Positions 13,860 through 19,913 of a stretch of 19,913 nt of DNA are shown here, in pieces. The DNA is taken from NCBI GenBank assembly GCA_018713805.1, contig DVOF01000006.1, positions 1 to 19,913 of the forward strand. The letters are read 5' to 3'. The notes below the pieces were generated by a model that was not told the DNA's origin, did no database searches, and saw only the letters and a program-made list of their open reading frames with translations. This DNA comes from Candidatus Aphodoplasma excrementigallinarum (GTDB taxonomy: Bacteria; Bacillota; Clostridia; UBA1381; UMGS1253). Position numbers and translations under genes: made by a program. Every line of letters begins with the position of its first letter. Position 1 is the stretch's first letter.

Positions 13860-14897
13860 ATGGAGCATACGGCGGGCAAGCCCGATTTGAGAAGTTTTAC
13901 ATATGAAGAATTAGAAGCGTTTTTGATTGAAATGGGGGAAAAGCGCTTCCGTGCCGGGCAGGTGTTCGCCTGGCTGAGCAAGGGCGCGCAGTCGTTTGAC
14001 GAGATGACGAACCTATCAAAGCCGCTGCGCGAAAAGCTGGCGCAGACATCTATGCTGAGCCGGGCGCACATTGCGGAAAAATATGTGTCAAAGATAGACG
14101 GCACGGTAAAATACCTGATTGAGTTTGACGACGGGGAGTGTGTCGAAACGGTAGTCATGCGCTACCATCACGGCGTCACGGTGTGCATTTCCTCGCAGGT
14201 CGGATGCGCCATGGGGTGCGGGTTCTGCGCCTCCACAATCGGCGGGAAAAAGCGCGACCTGTTGGCAGGAGAGATATTATTGCAGGTGATTCTCGCGCAA
14301 GACGACATCGGGGAACGGATTTCCAACATTGTCATGATGGGCATTGGCGAGCCGCTCGACAATTTTGAGAATGTGCGCCGCTTTTTGATCAATGTCAACG
14401 ATGCGCGGGGATTAAATATTGGGTACCGGCACATCTCGCTTTCGACGTGCGGGCTGGTCGACGGGATTGACCGGCTGGCGCAGATGGATATCCCGATTAC
14501 GCTGTCCATCTCGCTCCATGCGCCGAACGATGAAATCCGGGGCAGGACCATGCCAGTCAACCGGCGCTACCCGATCCGCGAGCTTTTGGCGGCGTGCCGG
14601 CGGTATCAGGCGGTGACGACGCGGCGTATCTCGTTTGAGTACGCGATGATCGACGGCGTAAACGACAGCGCGGCGGACGCGGCGGAGCTTGCGCGGCTTT
14701 TAAAGGGGATTTTGTGCCACGTGAACCTGATTCCGGTCAACACCGTGGCGGAGCGCAGCTACAGGCGGAGCAGTACGGCGGCGTTGAAACGGTTTATCTC
14801 CGTATTGGAGGAAGCGGGTATCCCGGCTACGGTGCGGCGCACGCTTGGGGCGGATATTTCCGCTTCCTGTGGACAACTGCGCCAAAAACGGTTATAA
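13860..14897 (+). CDS. rlmN: Dual-specificity 23S rRNA/tRNA (adenine-C2) radical-SAM methyltransferase
   Basis: RlmN makes 2-methyladenosine at A2503 of 23S rRNA and A37 of some tRNAs. The 345-residue protein has the radical-SAM cluster motif CAMGCGFC (Cys116, Cys120, Cys123), the preceding ECVETVVM segment, the SAM-binding GIGEPLDNF, the SLHAPNDEIR stretch, and the C-terminal methyl-carrying Cys337 in SCGQLRQ. ATG at 13860 starts 6 bases after rsmB; the ribosome site (GGAAGGG) is weak and distant, so coupling is likely. The last codons and the TAA stop form part of a strong promoter for the next genes, so the 3' end of this gene has a double function. Confidence 0.97.
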   Translation: MEHTAGKPDLRSFTYEELEAFLIEMGEKRFRAGQVFAWLSKGAQSFDEMTNLSKPLREKLAQTSMLSRAHIAEKYVSKIDGTVKYLIEFDDGECVETVVMRYHHGVTVCISSQVGCAMGCGFCASTIGGKKRDLLAGEILLQVILAQDDIGERISNIVMMGIGEPLDNFENVRRFLINVNDARGLNIGYRHISLSTCGLVDGIDRLAQMDIPITLSISLHAPNDEIRGRTMPVNRRYPIRELLAACRRYQAVTTRRISFEYAMIDGVNDSAADAAELARLLKGILCHVNLIPVNTVAERSYRRSSTAALKRFISVLEEAGIPATVRRTLGADISASCGQLRQKRL

Positions 14898-14898
14898 T
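14870..14898 (+). promoter_or_regulatory. Internal promoter for prpC-prkC-rsgA-rpe-thiN
   Basis: TGGACA (14870-14875) and a perfect TATAAT (14893-14898) are 17 bases apart at the 3' end of rlmN; the rlmN TAA stop (14895-14897) lies within the -10. Transcription would start near 14905, leaving about 48 bases of leader before prpC. The match is as good as that of the luxS promoter, which has the same -35. Confidence 0.78.
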
Positions 14899-14952
14899 AG
14901 AGATAGGAGACGGACAATACCAGCCCTGCGGGGCAGATGGGAGGAAGTGCCG

Positions 14953-15708
14953 TTGATATATGTAAGCAAAAGCGACGTGGGGCGGCTGCGGGAGGAAAAC
15001 CAGGACAGCTGCGACGCGTTTTGTATAGGGAATACGCTCTTTGGCGTCGTCGCGGACGGCATGGGCGGCTATAAGGGCGGCAGTATCGCGAGCGGCATTG
15101 CGGTGGAGAGCGTGCGCCGTCTGGTCGAGGCCGAATATACCGCGGCGATGAGCGAGAGCGCGCTGCTTTCCTTATTGCAGTCGTGCTTTGTTCTGGCAAA
15201 CAGCGACATCCTGCAAAGGTCTATTAAAGAAGCGGAGCTGAGCGGTATGGGGACGACGATGGTCCTGTCTGCGCTGCGGCCGGGCCGGGCGCTGTTTTTA
15301 AACGTCGGCGACAGCCGCGCGTACCGTATCATCGACGGGCAGGCGCGGCAAATCACCAAAGACCAGTCCTATGTGCAGCATTTGGTCGACATTGGCGAAA
15401 TCACGCCAGAGGAGGCGCGCAGCCATCCGCAAAAGAACATTATCATGCAGGCGGTCGGCGTTTCGACGATCGTAACGCCCGATGTATATACGCTTGACTA
15501 TTGCGGAGAGCCGGTTCTGCTGTGTTCGGACGGGCTGTCCAACATGGTTGGCGACAGCGCAATCGCGGCGGCGGTCGTGCAGGATGGAGCGGACGGCGCG
15601 GCGGCAGGCCGGCTGGTCGATATGGCAAACGAAGCGGGCGGGACGGACAATATCTCCGTCGTGCTGATGCAGAATAATAACGGAAACGCAGGTGATGAGC
15701 ATGAGTGA
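14953..15708 (+). CDS. prpC: PP2C-type serine/threonine phosphatase
   Basis: This 251-residue cytosolic metal-dependent phosphatase is the partner that reverses PrkC phosphorylation. PP2C motifs are present: REENQD with Asp18, VADGMGG with Asp35, NVGDSRAYR at 117-125, LLCSDGLSN with Asp193, and GGTDNISVV with Asp232. The start is TTG at 14953 giving MIYVSKSDVGRLREENQD, supported by GGGAGGA 7-8 bases upstream; the open frame extends back into rlmN without a family match. A strong promoter lies 55 bases upstream. Its last codons overlap the start of prkC, so the opposing enzymes are probably made in fixed ratio. Confidence 0.95.
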   Translation: MIYVSKSDVGRLREENQDSCDAFCIGNTLFGVVADGMGGYKGGSIASGIAVESVRRLVEAEYTAAMSESALLSLLQSCFVLANSDILQRSIKEAELSGMGTTMVLSALRPGRALFLNVGDSRAYRIIDGQARQITKDQSYVQHLVDIGEITPEEARSHPQKNIIMQAVGVSTIVTPDVYTLDYCGEPVLLCSDGLSNMVGDSAIAAAVVQDGADGAAAGRLVDMANEAGGTDNISVVLMQNNNGNAGDEHE

Positions 15709-17713
15709 AAGTTTAAGAGTGGGTACGCTGTTGGGCGGCCGATATGAAATCATCGAAAAAATCGGAGAAGGCGGGATGGCAGAGGTATATAAGGCGCGCT
15801 GCCACCTGCTCAACCGCTATGTAGCGATCAAGGCGCTCAAGCCGGAGTTTGCCGGCGACCGCGAGTTTTTGAAGCGGTTTGAGGTTGAGGCACAGGCTGC
15901 GGCAAGCCTGTCGCACCCGAATATCGTATCGGTTTACGACGTTGGCTTCGACGCTGGGCGGCACTATATTGTCATGGAGCTGGTCGAGGGGATTACGCTC
16001 AAGGCGTATATTGCAAAGAAAGGGGCGCTCCCGTGGCGGGAGGCGGCCGGGTTTGCGGCGCAGATATGTTCTGCGCTCGAGTGTGCGCACCGGCGCGGCA
16101 TTATCCACCGCGATATCAAGCCGCATAACATTATTATCACGCCCGAGGGTGTGGCGAAGGTGACGGACTTTGGCATTGCGCGGGCGGCAAGCTCATCGAC
16201 GATGGTCGCGGGCGGCGCGGTCATGGGGTCGGCCCATTATCTATCGCCGGAGCAGGCGCGCGGCGGCTATATGGATGAAAAGTCTGATATCTATTCCGCC
16301 GGCGTGACGCTGTACGAGATGCTGACCGGGCGTGTGCCGTATGAGGCGGACAGCCCTGTGTCCGTGGCGATGATGCATGTGTCGGGCAATGCGGTCCAGC
16401 CGCGCCTCATCAACCCGGACATTCCGGAGGACATGGAACGGATCGTAATGAAGGCGATGAGCAAGGAGCAGAGCGCCCGTTACCAGAGCGCGGAGGCCAT
16501 GCTTTCCGATATCAACGCGGTGCTGTCAAACCGCGCGATTTCGCCTGCACTCGAGCCGACGCAGGTGATGGAAGAACACGTGCGCGCAGGGGCGCGCCGC
16601 CGCGGCGCACATACGGTGGAAAATACCCACGGTGCAAATGGGAGCAAAAAGGGAAAAGGCAAAAAGGAAAAAACGCCGCTGACAAAGAGCGAAAAGCGGA
16701 TGGTCTGGCTCGCGGTTGCGGCGGCGGTCGTGCTGATTGGGATTGTCGGCGTGGCGTGCCTGTCGTGGTTCGGCGTGCTCGGCACGAGCCAGTGGGACGA
16801 AACCAAAGTACCGAACATCGAGGGCAAAACGGTTGAAGAGGCCACACAGCTATTAAAGGATGCGAAGCTTGAGCTTGAGATTGACGAGGAGATCGCATCT
16901 GCACAGTATGAAAAGGATACGATTATCTCCCAGGAGCCGGCCGCAGGGCGCAGCGTAAAAAAAGGCGTTAAGGTGCGCGTCAAGGTCAGCACGGGCGAGG
17001 GAGAAAACCTGACGATCCCGAATGTGGTCAACTATGAAAGGGACAATGCGAGGAGCACACTCGAGAAGGCGGGCTTTAAGGTAGTATTTACGGAGGAAGA
17101 AAGCGACACCGTTCCGGAGGGGACGGTCATCCGGCAGTCGCCGTCCGCCGGCTCGGAGGCGAAGGAAGGCGACACCGTACGGCTGTATATCAGCGTGAAG
17201 GACACGGATGAGAGGGTTCCGGTGCCGAATGTGATCGGCAAGTCGCTTGCACAGGCGAAAAACGATATAGAGGCGGCAGGCCTTGTCGTTGGAAATGTTG
17301 CAGAGGAAGAGTCTGACCAGGCGGTCGGGACGGTCATCCGCCAGAGCCCGTCGGGCGGTACGGCGGAGAAGGAGAGCGCAGTTGCGCTTACGGTAAGCAA
17401 GGGTATGGCCGCTACGCCAACGCCGGTCAATCCGTCTACGCCAACGCCGAACGACCCATCTACCCCGACGCCGGATGATCCATCTACGCCAGCCCCTCCG
17501 TCGGAAAATGTCAAAGTCATCAGCCTGCCTGTGCCGCAGGATAAGGAAACGACACGGATACGCGTCGTGGCAAATGGCACGACAATCCATGATGAGGTAC
17601 ACAATAGGAGCGAGGTCAACTTTGATTTGCGCATTGCGTTAATCAGTAACACTGCCACGCTGGAAATTTACCACGACGGCGTTTTGGTAGGCACGCAGAC
17701 GGTAACGCTTTAA
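15701..17713 (+). CDS. prkC: PASTA-domain serine/threonine protein kinase
   Basis: PrkC is the membrane kinase that senses cell-wall fragments and lipid II and controls growth, division and, in spore formers, germination. This 670-residue copy has a kinase domain at about 15-275: glycine loop GEGGMAEVY (22-30), Lys44, Glu63, catalytic HRDIKPHN with Asp138, DFG at 156-158, and a Ser/Thr-rich activation loop. A basic juxtamembrane stretch precedes one transmembrane helix (about 334-359). Outside are three PASTA repeats (366-430, 437-498, 505-567), a Pro/Thr repeat linker (570-601) and a C-terminal region of about 66 residues with beta-type sequence. ATG at 15701 was chosen over GTG 15692 and ATG 15695 because AGGTGAT lies just upstream; it overlaps prpC by 8 bases. 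Confidence 0.96.
   Translation: MSESLRVGTLLGGRYEIIEKIGEGGMAEVYKARCHLLNRYVAIKALKPEFAGDREFLKRFEVEAQAAASLSHPNIVSVYDVGFDAGRHYIVMELVEGITLKAYIAKKGALPWREAAGFAAQICSALECAHRRGIIHRDIKPHNIIITPEGVAKVTDFGIARAASSSTMVAGGAVMGSAHYLSPEQARGGYMDEKSDIYSAGVTLYEMLTGRVPYEADSPVSVAMMHVSGNAVQPRLINPDIPEDMERIVMKAMSKEQSARYQSAEAMLSDINAVLSNRAISPALEPTQVMEEHVRAGARRRGAHTVENTHGANGSKKGKGKKEKTPLTKSEKRMVWLAVAAAVVLIGIVGVACLSWFGVLGTSQWDETKVPNIEGKTVEEATQLLKDAKLELEIDEEIASAQYEKDTIISQEPAAGRSVKKGVKVRVKVSTGEGENLTIPNVVNYERDNARSTLEKAGFKVVFTEEESDTVPEGTVIRQSPSAGSEAKEGDTVRLYISVKDTDERVPVPNVIGKSLAQAKNDIEAAGLVVGNVAEEESDQAVGTVIRQSPSGGTAEKESAVALTVSKGMAATPTPVNPSTPTPNDPSTPTPDDPSTPAPPSENVKVISLPVPQDKETTRIRVVANGTTIHDEVHNRSEVNFDLRIALISNTATLEIYHDGVLVGTQTVTL
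17432..17503 (+). repeat. 24-bp tandem repeat coding the PrkC Pro/Thr linker
   Basis: Three tandem units of 24 bases encode PSTPTPND, PSTPTPDD and PSTPAPPS (PrkC residues 578-601). The copies have diverged at the base level, so recent slippage is not evident, but the frame-preserving unit could vary in copy number between strains and change the length of the extracellular linker. Confidence 0.8.
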
Positions 17714-17718
17714 CGGGC

Positions 17719-17724
17719 AGGGGG
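17719..17724 (+). promoter_or_regulatory. Ribosome binding site that fixes the rsgA CTG start
   Basis: AGGGGG ends 7 bases before CTG at 17732 and is the only good ribosome site between the prkC stop (17711-17713) and rsgA. It is 70 bases from the first conventional start (GTG at 17795), which therefore lacks a proper site. Confidence 0.65.
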
Positions 17725-17731
17725 TCTTATT

Positions 17732-18595
17732 CTGACTGGAGTAATTATAAAAGGAATCGGCGGCTTCTATTATGTCAGGACTGCCGGCGGTATTGTGGAG
17801 TGTAAGGCGCGGGGCCGCTTCCGCAAAGAGGGCGTTACGCCAATGGTTGGCGACAGCGTCCGTCTCAGCGTAAAAGACGGCAAAGGAAGCATTGACGAAA
17901 TCCTGCCGCGCTCGACTATGCTTGTCCGGCCTGCGGTCGCAAACATCAACCAGCTTGTGGTCGTGGTTGCGCTTCATTCGCCGGAGCCGCATCCCGCGCT
18001 GATCGACCATTTCCTAATCCTTGGCGCATATAGCGGGATTGAAACGGTATTGTGCTTTAACAAAGCCGACCTGCCACATACGCAGGAGCTGGCTGACGTG
18101 TACGAAAAAGCGGGCTACCGCGTTGTGCTGACAAGCGTGGAAACCGGCGAGGGCGTTGATGAGCTGAAGTCGCTTTTGCGGGGGAAGATTACCGCTTTTG
18201 CCGGCAATTCCGGCGTGGGCAAGTCGAGCCTTTTAAACGCGCTCGGCGCGCCGGAGGGGCTGGAAACCGGCGCTGTGAGCGAGAAAATCCACCGCGGGCG
18301 TCATACGACGCGCCATGTTGAGTTGATCGAGCTGGAAGGCGGCGCGCTCGCACTTGATACGCCGGGGTTTTCGAGCTTTGAGATGCCTGCGGTGAAGGCG
18401 GAGGAACTGCAAAATTACTTTATAGAGTTTGCACCTTATATCGGCCAATGCCGCTTCCGCGGCTGCGCGCATATCAGCGAGCCGGGCTGCGCAGTGCTTG
18501 CAGCCGTGCAGGAGGGAGCGATCTCTAAAATGCGGCATAACAGCTATAAGGAGCTCTATGAGGAGCTGAAAAAGAGGAAAGACTGGGAAACATAA
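17732..18595 (+). CDS. rsgA: Ribosome small-subunit-dependent GTPase
   Basis: RsgA is a circularly permuted GTPase that helps the final maturation of the 30S subunit. With a CTG start at 17732 the protein has 287 residues: an OB-fold (1-70) beginning M-T-G-V-I-I-K-G-I-G-G-F-Y-Y-V, then G4 NKAD (110-113), G1 GNSGVGKSS (158-166), G3 DTPG (209-212), and a C-terminal zinc knuckle with Cys240, Cys245, His247 and Cys253. The first ATG/GTG/TTG in frame is GTG at 17795, which would delete 21 conserved OB-fold residues, so the CTG (less likely ATT at 17729) is inferred from homology and from AGGGGG upstream. It follows prkC by 18 bases, the same order as in Bacillus, where RsgA (CpgA) is a PrkC substrate. 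Confidence 0.94.
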   Translation: MTGVIIKGIGGFYYVRTAGGIVECKARGRFRKEGVTPMVGDSVRLSVKDGKGSIDEILPRSTMLVRPAVANINQLVVVVALHSPEPHPALIDHFLILGAYSGIETVLCFNKADLPHTQELADVYEKAGYRVVLTSVETGEGVDELKSLLRGKITAFAGNSGVGKSSLLNALGAPEGLETGAVSEKIHRGRHTTRHVELIELEGGALALDTPGFSSFEMPAVKAEELQNYFIEFAPYIGQCRFRGCAHISEPGCAVLAAVQEGAISKMRHNSYKELYEELKKRKDWET

Positions 18596-18629
18596 AGCAG
18601 ATAAACGAGCGGGAAAGGGACGGTACGAA

Positions 18630-19304
18630 ATGATAAAAATTGCGCCCTCCATCCTGTCGGCCGATTTTTCGCGGCTGGGGGAGCAGATTGACGCGGCGGC
18701 GCGCGGCGGCGCGCCGTATTTACATATTGATGTGATGGACGGCATGTTTGTGCCGAATATTACGCTTGGGCCGGTCGTAATAAAAAGCATCCGGAAAACG
18801 AGCGGCCTTGTCTTTGACGTACATCTGATGATTGAGCGGCCGGAGCGTTACATCGAGGCGTTTGCGGAGGCTGGGGCAGACATCATCACGGTGCACAGTG
18901 AGGCGACAAGCGACCTTGCGGGCTGCCTGCGCCAGATCAAGGCATGCGGCAAGCGCGCGGGCGTTTCCATCAAGCCGGCAACGCCTGTCAGTGCAATCGC
19001 CCATGTAATCGGCGAGGTGGATATGGCGCTTGTCATGTCGGTAGAGCCGGGCTTTGGCGGCCAGGGGTACCTGTCGCAGGCGGATGAAAAGCTGCGGCAG
19101 CTGCGCGGTATGGTGCGGCCGGACGCCGATTTGTCGGTTGACGGCGGCGTAAAGCTGAGCAACCTCGCGCATGTGATCGGAATGGGAGCGAATACGGTCG
19201 TCGCAGGAAGCGCCATCTTTGGCGCAGAGGACGTCTGTGCGCAGACGGCGGCGTTCGTCGCGCGTGCAAGAGAGGTGGAGGAGGCGTTGGTATGCGGGCG
19301 GTAA
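18630..19304 (+). CDS. rpe: Ribulose-phosphate 3-epimerase
   Basis: Rpe interconverts ribulose-5-phosphate and xylulose-5-phosphate in the pentose phosphate pathway. The 224-residue TIM barrel keeps the metal ligands His32 and Asp34 (LHIDVMDG), His65 (VHLMI) and Asp171 (SVDGGV), plus the phosphate-binding loops MSVEPGFGGQ and NTVVAGSAIFG. ATG at 18630 gives the standard MIKIAPSILSADF start; the ribosome site AAAGGGACGG is moderate. Its stop lies inside thiN (13-base overlap), so the two are translationally coupled. The rsgA-rpe-thiN order is the usual one in Firmicutes; there is no evident metabolic reason for it. Confidence 0.97.
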   Translation: MIKIAPSILSADFSRLGEQIDAAARGGAPYLHIDVMDGMFVPNITLGPVVIKSIRKTSGLVFDVHLMIERPERYIEAFAEAGADIITVHSEATSDLAGCLRQIKACGKRAGVSIKPATPVSAIAHVIGEVDMALVMSVEPGFGGQGYLSQADEKLRQLRGMVRPDADLSVDGGVKLSNLAHVIGMGANTVVAGSAIFGAEDVCAQTAAFVARAREVEEALVCGR

Positions 19305-19913
19305 TCCTGTGCGGCGGCGAGATTGCGGCGTATGACCGCGTACGGAATAGGATTGCAGCAGATGATTTGCTTATCTGCGCCGATTCGGGCTACCGCCACG
19401 CGAAGGCGATGGGCCTGCGCCCTGCGGTCGTGCTGGGCGACTTTGACTCTTATACGCGGGCGGAAGTGGAATGCGATAATATTTTGACCTACCCTGCCAA
19501 AAAGGACTACACAGACAGCGAGATTGCAGTCCGGTACGCATTGGAGCATGGGTGCGATAAAATTTTGTTGCTCGGCGCTACAGGCGGACGGATCGACCAT
19601 ACGCTGGGAAACCTTTCTCTGCTGGGATATATTTTGGAGCAGGGCGCGGAGGGCGAGCTTTATGACGGCGTTTCGTCTGTATGGATGGTGCGCGGTACGA
19701 TCACCGTTACGGGCCGCCCGGGCGATCTGCTGTCGGTCGTCCCCTTTGCCGAGGCGGACGACCTGACGACGCATGGGCTTGCGTACCCGCTGCGGCACCA
19801 GCCGCTTGCCGGCACGAGCACGGGGCTCAGCAATGTGTTTGAAACAGACTGTGTCCGGCTTGACATTGGGAGCGGGAAGGCGCTCGTCGTGTATACGCCC
19901 TGTCTCTTATACA
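19292..19913 (+). CDS. thiN: Thiamine pyrophosphokinase, 3' end truncated
   Basis: ThiN transfers pyrophosphate from ATP to thiamine, making the cofactor TPP. Visible motifs are MRAVILCGGEIAAYD, ADSGYRHA, the LGDFDS metal-binding loop (49-53), the KKDYTDSE segment (70-77) and GATGGRIDHTLGNL (96-109), with the C-terminal thiamine-binding part through HQPLAGTSTGLSN. ATG at 19292 follows AGGAGG (19279-19284) by 7 bases and overlaps rpe. No stop codon occurs before the window end. The last 14 bases look like sequencing adapter, so genuine coding sequence probably stops near 19899, after about 202 residues; family members are slightly above 200 residues, so only a few residues seem to be missing. 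Confidence 0.93.
   Translation, partial: MRAVILCGGEIAAYDRVRNRIAADDLLICADSGYRHAKAMGLRPAVVLGDFDSYTRAEVECDNILTYPAKKDYTDSEIAVRYALEHGCDKILLLGATGGRIDHTLGNLSLLGYILEQGAEGELYDGVSSVWMVRGTITVTGRPGDLLSVVPFAEADDLTTHGLAYPLRHQPLAGTSTGLSNVFETDCVRLDIGSGKALVVYTPCLLY
19900..19913. other. Probable Nextera transposase adapter remnant
   Basis: The final 14 bases, CTGTCTCTTATACA, are identical to the beginning of the Nextera/Tn5 mosaic-end adapter sequence (CTGTCTCTTATACACATCT). They sit exactly at the end of the window. An exact 14-base match at that spot by chance is very unlikely, so this is best read as untrimmed adapter at a contig end rather than genomic DNA. Confidence 0.88.

Noticed and set aside
1..19913. 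Search for a CRISPR array, insertion sequence, tRNA, rRNA or phage/defence cluster
   Set aside because: No regularly spaced repeats, transposase, tRNA-like or rRNA-like segments, or defence genes were seen; the window is mainly a conserved housekeeping region.

Overview
This is about 20 kb of a moderately GC-rich Gram-positive genome, most likely a Clostridia-type Firmicute; genus cannot be read from it. The main support is a long plus-strand block in the order yicC-remA-gmk-rpoZ-coaBC-priA-def-fmt-(zinc peptidase)-rsmB-rlmN-prpC-prkC-rsgA-rpe-thiN, the well-known Bacillus/Clostridia arrangement. Other Firmicute signs are a T-box leader, a PASTA-domain Ser/Thr kinase, consensus sigma-A-type promoters and frequent TTG starts. 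The right end carries what looks like a Nextera adapter remnant, so the window probably ends at a draft contig end.

Left part (1-1460, minus strand). The window opens inside the T-box core of a minus-strand leader whose regulated gene lies off the left edge; its promoter is a perfect TTGACA-17-TATAAT. Next to it is a two-gene luxS-mtnN operon that converts S-adenosylhomocysteine to adenine, homocysteine and the AI-2 precursor. luxS is transcribed divergently from glmM, which makes glucosamine-1-phosphate for the cell wall.

Middle-left (3036-4470). A small DUF2752 membrane protein lies antisense between glmM and deoC and overlaps the glmM 3' end. deoC ends at a strong, probably bidirectional terminator that also serves a 62-residue two-helix membrane protein on the minus strand. 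That small gene and the large plus-strand operon start from divergent promoters flanking an 18-bp dyad.

Right part (4437-19913, plus strand). Fifteen or so tightly packed and often overlapping genes follow one TTGCAA-17-TATAAT promoter. They cover RNA turnover (yicC), a matrix/DNA-binding regulator (remA), GMP kinase, RNAP omega, CoA synthesis, replication restart, N-formyl-Met addition and removal, a membrane zinc peptidase, rRNA methylation, the PrpC/PrkC phosphatase-kinase pair, ribosome GTPase RsgA, the pentose-phosphate epimerase and thiamine pyrophosphokinase. A second strong promoter overlaps the rlmN stop codon and probably gives prpC-prkC-rsgA-rpe-thiN their own start.

I found no mobile element, CRISPR array, rRNA or tRNA, and no convincing novel multi-gene system. 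The most useful points are the truncated T-box, the rsgA CTG start that simple gene callers would miss, the internal promoter, the operator-like dyads, two uncharacterised small membrane proteins, and the adapter artefact at the end.
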